This document shows, one piece after another, positions 17,903-25,677 of a DNA stretch of 64,000 bases. Under the pieces are notes generated by a model. That model worked only from the letters and a program-made list of their open reading frames with translations, was not told where the DNA came from and did no database searches. This stretch comes from Pigmentiphaga aceris (lineage in GTDB: Bacteria > Pseudomonadota > Gammaproteobacteria > Burkholderiales > Burkholderiaceae_B), in contig NZ_CP043046.1 of NCBI RefSeq assembly GCF_008119665.1, forward strand, positions 2,418,001 to 2,482,000, given 5' to 3'. Each line of letters begins with the position of its first letter. Position 1 is the first letter of the stretch. Both the position numbers and the translations under genes were made by a program.

Positions 17903-18280
17903 ATGAGCATCTCGATCTACTACAGTGCCGACCGTGACCACCCGCTGTCCGAGGCCGAACAACGCAGCATCGACGCCTGCATCGCGAAATACCCGCCACC
18001 CGCACCAAAACGCCGCTTCTTCCTGTTCAAAGGCGAAGCATGGGAAAGCTTCTGCGTCTACGCCCGCACACCACGCACCGACGCAAACCGCATCTTCCAG
18101 GGCGCAACCAAACTATCCGGGCCGGGCGCGGAAGACATCTGGGAAGGCGTCCAGCACTGGTGCGCGTTGTTGACCGAAATCCGCCGAGTCGTACCTGACG
18201 CCCAGTGGGACGTATCGGTAGACGACCAGAAAATCGTCTGGGACGACGAAGCAAGGATGTATCGGCCCGAACTCGAATGA
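17903..18280 (+). CDS. Conserved hypothetical protein, 125 aa
   Basis: No family is recognised. The protein is soluble, begins MSISIYYSADRDHPLSEAE and is rich in Trp and charged residues (WESFCVYARTP, WDVSVDDQKIVWDDEARMY). The ATG at 17903 follows AGAGGA; the longer frame from 17828 has no ribosome site. It runs divergently from mfd and ends about 20 bp before the foldable leader of ispD, so it might share a transcript with ispDF. GC-rich codon use matches the chromosome. Confidence 0.7.
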   Translation: MSISIYYSADRDHPLSEAEQRSIDACIAKYPPPAPKRRFFLFKGEAWESFCVYARTPRTDANRIFQGATKLSGPGAEDIWEGVQHWCALLTEIRRVVPDAQWDVSVDDQKIVWDDEARMYRPELE

Positions 18281-18299
18281 GAATGGTGTAATAGGACTG

Positions 18300-18365
18300 G
18301 CGCGGTGAGCCGCTCGCTTTTGAAGCGGGCAGTGCTCCAGGGAGCTGGATACCTGACCACCGCGC
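18300..18365 (+). ncRNA. Candidate structured leader (three-way junction) upstream of ispDF
   Basis: GCGCGGTG (18300-18307) pairs with CACCGCGC (18358-18365) to close two hairpins. The first is an 8-bp stem 18312-18319/18323-18330 with a 3-base loop and one G-U pair; the second is TCCAG/CTGGA at 18336-18349 with loop GGAG. It lies 25 bp before the ispD start. I do not recognise a known riboswitch class, and a fortuitous fold in GC-rich DNA is possible. Confidence 0.3.
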
Positions 18366-18390
18366 TGCCCCATTGATTCAAAGAGACCGA

Positions 18391-19131
18391 ATGTCGCACA
18401 CCGCATCCAGGATGATCGCCATCGTGCCCGCCGCCGGCGTCGGCGCGCGCGCCGCCCAAGACACCGGAACCGCGTCGCCCATCCCCAAGCAATACCGCCT
18501 GCTGCACGGCCAACCCATGCTGCGCCACGCCGTGGCCGCGCTATTGGCCGAACGCCGCATCGCCCGCGTCATCGTCGCTGTCAGCCCCAGCGACGCCTGG
18601 GTAGACACTGCATTGTCCGGCTTGCCACGCACCGACGTCTTCGCCTGCGGCGGCCCCACCCGGGCAGAAACCGTACAAGCCGCGCTACGCGCCAGCGGCT
18701 GCACCGAACACGATTGGGTCCTGGTCCACGACGCCGCCCGCCCAGGCCTGCCGCTGGCCGCACTGCAGCGCCTGATCGACGCCTGCGTACGCAGCGGCAC
18801 CGGCGGCCTGCTGGCCATCCCTGTGGCCGACACGATCAAACTGCAAGACAACGACCCGTCGCCCGCCGACGACGACATGCCCCAACTGCGCCGCGTTGCT
18901 CAAACCGTACCGCGCGCCGGCCTGTGGCAAGCCCAAACCCCCCAGATGTTTCAAGCCGGTGTATTACGCCGCGCATTCGCCGAAGCCATATTAGCCGGCG
19001 TGGACATGACCGATGAAGCCAGCGCAGTAGAAGCGCTGGGCCAGCCGCCCTTGCTGGTGCAAGGCTCGCCCCGCAACTTCAAGGTCACCTGGCCCGAAGA
19101 TTTCGATTTGATGGAACGTTGGATGTCATGA
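18391..19131 (+). CDS. ispD: 2-C-methyl-D-erythritol 4-phosphate cytidylyltransferase IspD
   Basis: The 246-residue protein has the nucleotidyltransferase signature [10 protein letters not shown] at about 11-20, the [20 protein letters not shown] stretch, the VHDAARP metal/nucleotide loop and the C-terminal [12 protein letters not shown]. IspD couples CTP to MEP in isoprenoid synthesis. ATG 18391 is chosen over the TTG at 18373 because AAAGAGA precedes it. The stop overlaps the ispF start (ATGA), the standard ispDF pair. Confidence 0.95.
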   Translation: MSHTASRMIAIVPAAGVGARAAQDTGTASPIPKQYRLLHGQPMLRHAVAALLAERRIARVIVAVSPSDAWVDTALSGLPRTDVFACGGPTRAETVQAALRASGCTEHDWVLVHDAARPGLPLAALQRLIDACVRSGTGGLLAIPVADTIKLQDNDPSPADDDMPQLRRVAQTVPRAGLWQAQTPQMFQAGVLRRAFAEAILAGVDMTDEASAVEALGQPPLLVQGSPRNFKVTWPEDFDLMERWMS

Positions 19132-19637
19132 GCAATACCACTTCGAATTTGTCGCAGTTTCCGTTTCGTGTGGGGCAGGGGACTGATGTCCATGCCTTGG
19201 TGACTGGTCGGCCGCTGATTATTGGCGGAGTGATCATTCCTCACACGCATGGTTTGGCGGGGCACTCAGATGCTGATGTTTTGCTTCATGCGATTACGGA
19301 TGCGATTTTGGGTGCTGCGGGGCTTGGGGATATTGGCAGGCACTTCCCTGATACCGATCCTACTTATAAAGGCGCAGATAGTCGGGTATTGTTGCGTGTC
19401 GCTTACGAGCGAGTTCAGGCGGCGGGGTGGGGCGTGGTGAATGTGGATGCGACAGTGCATGCGCAGGCACCGAAGATTGGGCCGCATGCGGCGGCGATGG
19501 TGGCGAATATTGCTGCGGATCTGGGGATTGATCCGGGGTGTGTGAATGTGAAGGCCAAGACCAATGAGGGGATTGGGCACATTGGGAGGAAGGAGGGGAT
19601 TGGGGCTAGTGTTGTTGCGATGGTGGCGCGGCCTTGA
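19128..19637 (+). CDS. ispF: 2-C-methyl-D-erythritol 2,4-cyclodiphosphate synthase IspF
   Basis: The 169-residue protein carries the zinc-ligand motif [38 protein letters not shown] and the C-terminal [17 protein letters not shown]. It forms MEcPP in the MEP pathway as a homotrimer. ATG 19128 overlaps the ispD stop. Third codon positions here are noticeably richer in T and A than in ispD. The accessory island starts immediately after its stop, so the gene has either drifted or been partly replaced next to an insertion hot spot. Confidence 0.95.
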   Translation: MSNTTSNLSQFPFRVGQGTDVHALVTGRPLIIGGVIIPHTHGLAGHSDADVLLHAITDAILGAAGLGDIGRHFPDTDPTYKGADSRVLLRVAYERVQAAGWGVVNVDATVHAQAPKIGPHAAAMVANIAADLGIDPGCVNVKAKTNEGIGHIGRKEGIGASVVAMVARP

Positions 19638-19831
19638 AACTACGGCGTGATGCCGAATAAACTAAGACTGAGTTTCTTGAGGTTGCTTGGGTCGTGGGTG
19701 ATAATGGATTTTATTTTCCGGTGGGGGCGCCGAGTCGAATTTCCTATTTCCGTTGCTTCCGTTGATAGCGGGAGGCATTATCAAAGTGTAGCCGGTTTGG
19801 CTGATTGGAATACGTCTTGGGGGGAGGTGAT

Positions 19832-21658
19832 ATGCGCTTGGAGGCTGTTAGCATTAGCAATTTCCGCTGCTACGCAGAAGAGATTCGAGTCGAGCTCGAC
19901 GATTTGACAACTTTTGTCGGTCGAAATGATATAGGAAAGTCAACGATCCTAGAGGCATTGGAGATATTCTTTAATGGGGATATCGTGTCAATGGAGCAAG
20001 GTGATGCACACGTTCACAATGCCGATAAGAATGTACTAATCACCTGCGAGTTTTCGGACCTCCCGCGCACGCTTACCCTGGACGCTGGCGCTGAGACAAC
20101 CTTAGCCGATGAATACTTGTTGGCTGAGGATGGGCGGCTGAAGATCCGGAAAATTTTCGATTGTTCAAACAAAAAGCCGTCTGCAGATGTCGTAGTCATC
20201 GCTTACCATCCTACCGCTGCCGATTGTGGAAATTTGCTAGAACTAAAAGAAAAAGACCTTCAGAAGAAAGTCAAGGATCTCGGACTGAAAGTTGCTTTGA
20301 AAGGAAATCCGGGAATGAGGCGCGCCATCTGGGAAGCCGTCGGTGATTTGCAACTTCAAGAGGTCGTTATTCCGGTAGGTCGTTCTAAGGAGGATGTGAA
20401 GCGGATCTGGGAGCAAATCGACCCACACTTGCCCATATTTGCGCTCTTCCAGAGCGATCGGAGTAGCAGAGATTCCGACGATGAGGTCCAAAGTCCTATG
20501 AAAGCCGCAGTGGCCGCTGCCATTGCGGAGGTTCAGGATGACATTGCACGAATTCAAGCCAAGGTGCGCGAGAAGGCGGAAGAGATTGCGCTAAATACGC
20601 ACGCTGCATTAGCCACAATCGATCCAAATCTAGCCCGCGAACTTGTGCCTGAGTTCACCCCACCTACCGCATCAAAATGGCAAGGTCTATTTGCCCTTGG
20701 CCTAAATACCGACGATGGAATACCGTTGAATAAGCGAGGTAGCGGTGTGCGGCGGTTGGTTCTGGTGAGCTTTTTTAAGGCAGAGGCGGAGCGTCGTCTT
20801 AAGACCAGCGCTAAACGTAGCATCATCTACGCCATCGAGGAGCCGGAGACCGCGCAGCACCCGAACAATCAGCGCATTCTCATTGAGTCATTTAAAGCGC
20901 TAGCAGAAGATTCTGGTTGCCAAGTGCTCTTGACAACTCACAGCCCCGGGTTTGCTTCCTCGCTTCCCCAGGAGAGTATCCGATATGTTTCGCGCGATTC
21001 TGAGACAAAAAAGCCCGAGATCCAGTCCGGAGTCGACGTGTTCGACCAAGTTGCAGCAGCACTTGGAGTAACGCCTGATAGTAGAGTTCAAATTTTAGTC
21101 TGTGTCGAAGGACCCACCGACGTTCTCGCTTTGAAAGCCCTGTCCAAAGCACTGCATCAATCTGACTCGACCTTACCAAACCTGGCCCTTGATGGACGCC
21201 TGGCCTTCGTTGTTCTTGGCGGTGGCACTCTGGAACATTGGGTCAATCAGCATTACTTGCGTGGCCTAAATAAACGCGAAGTGCATATCTACGATGCAGA
21301 CGTACCTGATTATGCTGAGTCAGTAAAGCAGGTCAATGCGCGAGGAGACGGCTCTTGGGCGGTGATTACTGCCAAGCACGAAATTGAAAGTTATTTGCAT
21401 AAAGCTGCTATAGCGCAGGCCTTTAGCTTTGCCATCGAGGTTACGGACCATCCAGTTGGGGGTAAAGCAACACCCAAGGTTTTTGGAGAAGCGTTTGCGG
21501 CACACGTCGGCCATGGAAAACCTCTCAAAGACTCCACCGCAAAAAGAAAGCTTGCTCAACAAGCATTTCCATATATGACAGCGGCAATGCTAGATGAAAG
21601 AGATCCAAATGGAGAGGTTCGCGAATGGTTTCGTCGAATGGGAGCAATGCTTAGTTAG
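19832..21658 (+). CDS. OLD-family ATP-dependent nuclease (ABC-type ATPase fused to Toprim)
   Basis: The 608-residue protein has an N-terminal SMC/RecF-type ATPase with Walker A GRNDIGKST (30-38), a signature-like GSGVRRLVL, Walker B IIYAIEEPET with Glu336/337, and the H-loop LLTTHSPGF. A C-terminal Toprim domain follows with the acidic centres VEGPTD (Glu426), YDADV (Asp488, Asp490) and KHEIESYL. OLD nucleases such as P2 Old and Gabija GajA act in phage exclusion. No UvrD-like GajB follows, so this is a stand-alone type. ATG 19832 is backed by GGGGAGGTGA. Codon use is AT-richer than the core genome, consistent with recent transfer. Confidence 0.9.
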   Translation: MRLEAVSISNFRCYAEEIRVELDDLTTFVGRNDIGKSTILEALEIFFNGDIVSMEQGDAHVHNADKNVLITCEFSDLPRTLTLDAGAETTLADEYLLAEDGRLKIRKIFDCSNKKPSADVVVIAYHPTAADCGNLLELKEKDLQKKVKDLGLKVALKGNPGMRRAIWEAVGDLQLQEVVIPVGRSKEDVKRIWEQIDPHLPIFALFQSDRSSRDSDDEVQSPMKAAVAAAIAEVQDDIARIQAKVREKAEEIALNTHAALATIDPNLARELVPEFTPPTASKWQGLFALGLNTDDGIPLNKRGSGVRRLVLVSFFKAEAERRLKTSAKRSIIYAIEEPETAQHPNNQRILIESFKALAEDSGCQVLLTTHSPGFASSLPQESIRYVSRDSETKKPEIQSGVDVFDQVAAALGVTPDSRVQILVCVEGPTDVLALKALSKALHQSDSTLPNLALDGRLAFVVLGGGTLEHWVNQHYLRGLNKREVHIYDADVPDYAESVKQVNARGDGSWAVITAKHEIESYLHKAAIAQAFSFAIEVTDHPVGGKATPKVFGEAFAAHVGHGKPLKDSTAKRKLAQQAFPYMTAAMLDERDPNGEVREWFRRMGAMLS

Positions 21659-22097
21659 AGAGCCAATTGGGGGGGGCTTGGCAGTAAGTGCCGTGTTTGA
21701 GTCATGCGCGTCGTATGCTTCGGGCGAATTTGTCAAGTCATTCCCGTCGATATGATTCTAGTTTTTTGGCAGTAATAATGTCGTCAAGCCGATCAGCGGT
21801 TCACGAGATCGTCCGAGAAAAAACCGGACGGGGTTTATGCCGACAAGTATACGACGACAAGATGTACAGTAAAGCGCTACGGCGACGAGCATTCAAGACA
21901 GAGTTGCGCGACGAGTATCGAAAACAGCAAGCGACTCGGACGTCGTCTTTATCTGTCGAACGAAAGCCCGCGTTTGATCCCCAAGGGGAGCATAATATGC
22001 GGGTCGGCTTCGAGCGCCAACCAGAAAGGCGCAGGAACCATTGGAATGCAGCACTTGCGAATGTTGTACTTTTAGAGACTAGCCACTTGCGCGCTAT
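21659..22097. other. Non-coding or unassigned stretch inside the island
   Basis: This stretch separates the OLD gene from the oppositely oriented nuclease-like gene. An open frame on the plus strand (21688-22305) runs antisense through the last 208 bp of that gene and has no ribosome site. Its first half cannot be excluded as a remnant but is not recognisable. No repeat or terminator was evident. Confidence 0.4.
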
Positions 22098-22715
22098 CTA
22101 TCCTAAAGTCCCTTTTATCGCAATTCCTCTCGGTATTTGTAGATCGTCGAACTTTGCGGAAGTTATATTCCGATCTCCAGTTGTACACCTGAATAGTTCT
22201 AAGAAGAACCGATATGATGTCAGGTTGCAAGAGTCATGCAGAATACGGCTGCTTGCTCCTGCGATCTTCGTCGCAGAAGCACATCGCATCTCTGATTTTG
22301 TATAGTTAAAAACGAACGAAGCCGGTGTAATGCTAAGCATTTTGTCGCACTGGGCGGCGAGTTCTTTGTGGCTTGCAACGGTCATCGTTGCACCATCATC
22401 AATCCTCTTTGATTGAATAAGAACGCCTTTTGAGTAAGTTAGCTGGCGTGTCTTAATTGAAACGTGAAACAGCATATCGGCGCCAGCTTTCTTCTCTTGT
22501 GCTGCCACTCCTTTACGGTGCCGAAGAATGGATGAGGACCATGAGACGCCACCAATCTTCTGGTCAAATGCGGAGTCAAGCCGACCTATTAATGCCCCTG
22601 TGATGTCGTCTTCGTCGGTGATTAGTTCATCAGCATACTTCTGCATAGCAGCGCTGACGGCACGATCTGCGGCATGTGCCGCTGCACGAAAAGCTTCTTC
22701 GAGCCTGTTTTCCAT
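22098..22715 (-). CDS. Candidate PD-(D/E)xK-like nuclease or restriction-fold protein, 205 aa
   Basis: No named family is recognised. After an N-terminal helical region comes an acidic stretch ITDEDDITGALIGRLD (residues 32-47). It is followed by GADMLFHV with Asp80 and, 17 residues later, GVLIQSKR with Gln101-x-Lys103. The order acidic helix, D, then (E/Q)xK on a beta strand is that of restriction-endonuclease folds. The segment ELAAQCDKMLSITPASFVFN is a further helix-strand unit. It is the last of five minus-strand genes of the cluster and converges with the OLD nuclease. The nuclease assignment is inference only. Confidence 0.6.
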   Translation of the reverse strand: MENRLEEAFRAAAHAADRAVSAAMQKYADELITDEDDITGALIGRLDSAFDQKIGGVSWSSSILRHRKGVAAQEKKAGADMLFHVSIKTRQLTYSKGVLIQSKRIDDGATMTVASHKELAAQCDKMLSITPASFVFNYTKSEMRCASATKIAGASSRILHDSCNLTSYRFFLELFRCTTGDRNITSAKFDDLQIPRGIAIKGTLG

Positions 22716-22765
22716 CTAAGCTCCAAGGCAAGCCGAGTATTCACACGGCGTCAATAAATTGATTT

Positions 22766-23011
22766 TTATTGCTTGAGTCGATTTAATTTATCTTTTGTCA
22801 ACGCTGCTGCATATTTACGATTTTCCTCTGACGCAGGTAGTTCTTCAACTGCACCGTTAGGGAAAATTAACTGAATAATTTCCTCGTAGTCTGACGGGTT
22901 TCCTGATTGGTCGACCGATTTGGCTCGGAATTTTCCCGTGATGATGGCTGTTATGTTTTTTGCGGAAATCGGGCCAATATTTGTGTGTTCGAACTGATAT
23001 TTTTCGGACAT
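22766..23011 (-). CDS. Small protein of unknown function, 81 aa
   Basis: It begins MSEKYQFEHTNIGPISAKNI and ends in a basic helix KDKLNRLKQ. The composition is soluble, with a likely beta-rich first half (ITAIITGKFRAKSVD). It lies 50 bp upstream of the nuclease-like gene and 122 bp downstream of the HNH gene, all on the minus strand, so it is probably part of the same transcript. A partial ribosome site TGGAAA precedes ATG 23011. It might be an accessory or inhibitor protein of a neighbouring nuclease, but nothing in the sequence proves that. Confidence 0.5.
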   Translation of the reverse strand: MSEKYQFEHTNIGPISAKNITAIITGKFRAKSVDQSGNPSDYEEIIQLIFPNGAVEELPASEENRKYAAALTKDKLNRLKQ

Positions 23012-23133
23012 AAGTTTCCAGGTAAAAGTCTAATTTTTGATGTCTGTCGAATGAGCTATATGTTAGTCTGTTTTCGGATCGGCAAATAATTTAATTTGAG
23101 ATGCCTGTTGATATATAAAAGCCCATTTTTTTA

Positions 23134-23904
23134 TCAGCCAATAAAAGATGCCAGATGAACTTCTTGGTAGTTGTATTTCAGGAACTGCAAAAGGCCGTCG
23201 TAGCTCTTAAGGAGTTTGTTGAGGCAATCCTCAATATCTTGATTTACTTCCTGTCGCTGCTCATAGGTCAGCTTTCTTGATATGTGTAAATTTTTAAAGT
23301 CACCATTACTAATCTTATACAAGGCACTGTGATTGTAGCTGGTTGCCCGAACGTAGTTGTTTAAGTGGCAGAGATCAGACCAGAATGCGTAGAAGTGACC
23401 TTCTAAGTGGCTGTCAAAGAAAGGGCGGCAGTGCGGAAAGTCTTTGCCGAAATTCTCACAGACCTCTTCCACGGTAAAGAGATTCATGTTGAAGATTGCA
23501 GGCAATCCGTCCACTAGGGCAGGCGTTTGGATAAGGGGTAAGTATCTCATTAATCCCACAAGCGCACCAATATCCATCGATCGCGCTTGCGTTCGATGCT
23601 TGAACACTTGACTCACGTAGTATTCGTGCTCATTTTTTAAACGATGCAACTTTTCTGGCGGATAGTTGGCTTCATCGTTATCAACCTCTGTGTGGTGATT
23701 CGGGCACAAAAGAATAAGATTTTCGTAGTCGTCTCTATGTCCATTAAACGGAAGATCGCCGCGCGCCCCTCCAGTATTTTTGGCGATGATGTGCGCCATC
23801 TCTCCAATTTTCACGCGGTGCTTAACGACAGGCTCCTTGCAAATGCTGCACCGCCCCGCTGCCAATCCAAATAGTTTGGACACCGTATGAATTGTTATGG
23901 CCAC
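23134..23904 (-). CDS. HNH endonuclease-domain protein with C-terminal domain of unknown function
   Basis: Residues 19-75 form a zinc-bound HNH module: CSIC (19-22), MAHIIA with His38, then NLILLCPNHHTEVD with Cys67, His70 and His71. This is the pattern of HNH effector domains in bacterial defence proteins. The remaining 170 residues are helical, contain repeated aromatic/His positions and are not recognised; they may sense or bind a partner. The only usable start is GTG 23904. Codon use is AT-rich like the OLD gene. Its place in the minus-strand nuclease cluster suggests a role against invading DNA. Confidence 0.75.
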   Translation of the reverse strand: MAITIHTVSKLFGLAAGRCSICKEPVVKHRVKIGEMAHIIAKNTGGARGDLPFNGHRDDYENLILLCPNHHTEVDNDEANYPPEKLHRLKNEHEYYVSQVFKHRTQARSMDIGALVGLMRYLPLIQTPALVDGLPAIFNMNLFTVEEVCENFGKDFPHCRPFFDSHLEGHFYAFWSDLCHLNNYVRATSYNHSALYKISNGDFKNLHISRKLTYEQRQEVNQDIEDCLNKLLKSYDGLLQFLKYNYQEVHLASFIG

Positions 23905-24217
23905 AACCTCACCCCCGTTTCGAAGAAATATCCGTTACATATTAGCATTGACAGCAGGTCTGCACTCGACGTGCCGTGATTTTTGTATCACCCTAGCGTG
24001 GTGCGATTTGCTTAAGAATATGTAATGACTTTTCGGCAGTAATGCAGGCAACAACGTCAAGCAGGCCGCATAGACACAAGACATCGACTTGCAGATCGTC
24101 AAGCTGGCTGACGCCAAGAAGGCTTTGTCCAGCGCGCTACGCAGATACTGTCCACAGCGGGAAGTTCGTAACACGCGCCAGATATGGGAGTGGTTTGTTG
24201 TAGCCATTTATTGTGAG
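23905..24217. other. Unassigned stretch between HNH and membrane-protein genes
   Basis: No supportable gene. A 65-codon frame on the plus strand (24089-24286) overlaps the neighbouring gene and is not recognised. The stretch 24060-24200 appears more GC-rich than its surroundings, which could mean it is a leftover fragment of chromosomal sequence. Confidence 0.4.
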
Positions 24218-24523
24218 CTAGTCGGTGGTTTCGGTCTTGTGAATAGTTTCTCGCTTTATTCGTTGCAGAAGGTTGCTATTTTCTGATGAAAATTTCCATG
24301 AATAGGCTATGCAAAATAAGCCGAATAAGATGCTGGTGATCTTTATTGCGGTCCAAGTTGCGTAAGTGGTTGGCGGGATGGAATCAACAGCTGTAGATAA
24401 TGTTAGCCAGATACTTGCTGAGAATCCTATCGACGCTGATCCAAGCGACAGGAAAGTTGCTGCATGAGTACGTAATGTTCCGATGTTATCTAAGGTTTCG
24501 TCTGTGACAGCGTACTCCTTCAC
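24218..24523 (-). CDS. Small membrane protein with two helices, 101 aa
   Basis: Two hydrophobic segments (about 24-46, FLSLGSASIGFSASIWLTL, and 60-80, ITSILFGLFCIAYSW) are joined by a short polar loop. The C-terminus is charged (ENSNLLQRIKRETIHK). The start appears to be GTG 24523. It follows the zinc-ribbon gene by 57 bp on the same strand. Two-helix proteins often serve as membrane effectors or anchors in defence operons; here that is only suggested by position. Confidence 0.55.
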   Translation of the reverse strand: MKEYAVTDETLDNIGTLRTHAATFLSLGSASIGFSASIWLTLSTAVDSIPPTTYATWTAIKITSILFGLFCIAYSWKFSSENSNLLQRIKRETIHKTETTD

Positions 24524-24580
24524 CTCTCGCCGGCCAGAAACATGGCGAACCGTACTTCCTTGGGGGAGGAGGGGCCTCTT

Positions 24581-24889
24581 TCAAGACCGTTTTTCATCAG
24601 GCTTGCTTTCCGTCGTTAAAACGTCGATCCCCAGAACACGTGCTACGAAATGGGTCGCGTGCCCACATTGTTTGCAGTACGTCACCACTGTAGGTAGCCG
24701 ACTATGCGGGGCTATTACGGAAACGGTGTCTGATCGATTTGCAAGCAGAGCGGGATGTATAAAAAATTCTTGTGATCCACAGGTTGGGCACGGTGGCTTG
24801 CCAGAGGGAAGCCGGTTCCAAAAGCTTGTTAATTTTTGTACAACTGTACTGAATTCATGGTCAGTGAGGGTCCCATCCGGTCGGGGCAT
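24581..24889 (-). CDS. Zinc-ribbon protein, 102 aa
   Basis: CPTCG and, about 38 residues later, CKQCG form a two-knuckle zinc ribbon in the middle of a short soluble protein. The N-terminal part (DHEFSTVVQKLTSFW) is helical. I place the start at ATG 24889, five bases after AAGAAGG; the longer GTG frame from 24922 lacks a ribosome site. It is first in the minus-strand run that includes the membrane and HNH genes. A function in nucleic-acid or protein binding is possible but unproven. Confidence 0.55.
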   Translation of the reverse strand: MPRPDGTLTDHEFSTVVQKLTSFWNRLPSGKPPCPTCGSQEFFIHPALLANRSDTVSVIAPHSRLPTVVTYCKQCGHATHFVARVLGIDVLTTESKPDEKRS

Positions 24890-24989
24890 AAAGGCCTTCT
24901 TGAAAATTTGACGTGATGACACTGGGAGTTTATTTGATTTTAGCCATAGTTTGCCTCAGGTAGGCGTAATTAAAGGGGACGTGCAAGTC

Positions 24990-25279
24990 TTATTGACCGT
25001 GCTCTTGGTTCAATGCATTTTCCCACTCAAAGCTCGCGCCGCCGTAACAACCCTCTGTACAAACCCCTCTGGCATCCAATCAGAAAACAATCTGGAGATA
25101 TGAGTCGCCCCCAGCGGTTCCCACGCGCACCTGTTCCACCAACTCTCGAATCCTCACCGGATCGGTAATCGTGAACCGCGTCATCGGCTTCAACAGCACC
25201 CTCGCCAAATATCGTCTACCTGCTCGGAAGATAAGTGCAAAATGATCACCCGCCCTCCGGACGAAGAGGGAACGGGCAT
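24990..25279 (-). pseudogene. Decayed small gene, copy 1 (unnamed family, MPV...TRFTITDP...YGGA)
   Basis: From ATG 25279 one frame reads MPVPSSSGGRVIILHLSSEQ then VDDI. A one-base shift near 25215 continues in a second frame with LLKPMTRFTITDPVRIREL, and an in-frame TGA at 25080-25082 interrupts it before a tail containing CYGGASFEWENALNQEHG. The same order of motifs occurs in copy 2 at 26177-26412, which shows both derive from one gene of about 95 residues. I do not know the family. The pattern of one frameshift plus one stop argues for decay rather than two short genes. Confidence 0.65.
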
Positions 25280-25364
25280 GCGGCAGGAGTTGCTGGCGCT
25301 GACCGCACAGCAATTGAATTCAGCGGTGCAAGACGGCGCATTACAGGAGATCTGCCATGACTAA
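25242..25364 (+). pseudogene. C-terminal stump of a HigB/RelE-type toxin
   Basis: A 40-codon frame ends MRQELLALTAQQLNSAVQDG then ALQEICHD, the usual C-terminal helix of HigB-2/RelE-like toxins. It overlaps the antitoxin start by 8 bp, the normal toxin-antitoxin junction. The catalytic beta-sheet part is missing; upstream DNA belongs to the decayed small gene on the other strand. The toxin identity rests on this tail and its position before an HTH antitoxin. Confidence 0.5.
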
Positions 25365-25677
25365 GCCCAAAGCAAAAAGCCGAATTCTGGATGCGATCCA
25401 AGAGACGGCTGGTGATCTGCACCGTTTGGGTTTCATCGAAAAGCGCAAGCAGGAAAAGCTGGAGGTGCTATGCCTCCCACCAATTCCGCCTTATAATCGC
25501 GCGCGAATCCGTGCGTTGCGCGAACGATTGCAGCTAAGCCAGACGGTGCTCGCATCGGTGCTCAACATAAGTCCGTCCACGTTACGTAAGTGGGAGATTG
25601 GCGAAAAGCACCCTAGCGGGGCTTCGCTGAAGCTGCTTGATCTGCTGGCGCGCAAGGGCTTGGAGGCAGTGCTTTGA
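25357..25677 (+). CDS. HTH (XRE/HigA-like) antitoxin-type regulator, orphan
   Basis: The 106-residue protein has a helix-turn-helix at about 50-95: RIRALRERLQLSQTVLASVL, then NISPSTLRKWEIGEKHPSG, followed by a short C-terminal helix. This is the HigA/NadS-like class whose gene normally follows its toxin. CAGGAGA precedes ATG 25357. Only the last 40 codons of the toxin remain upstream, so it is an orphan antitoxin or free regulator that may still bind its own promoter region. The next gene starts inside its stop codon. Confidence 0.8.
   Translation: MTKPKAKSRILDAIQETAGDLHRLGFIEKRKQEKLEVLCLPPIPPYNRARIRALRERLQLSQTVLASVLNISPSTLRKWEIGEKHPSGASLKLLDLLARKGLEAVL

Noticed and set aside
19832..21658. 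Gabija system (GajA/GajB)
   Set aside because: The OLD protein has the GajA-type architecture, but no UvrD/PcrA-like GajB gene follows; the DNA downstream is unassigned and then on the opposite strand.
21688..22305. 205-codon plus-strand frame inside the island
   Set aside because: Its 3' third is antisense to the better-supported nuclease-like gene, and no ribosome site or family was recognised.
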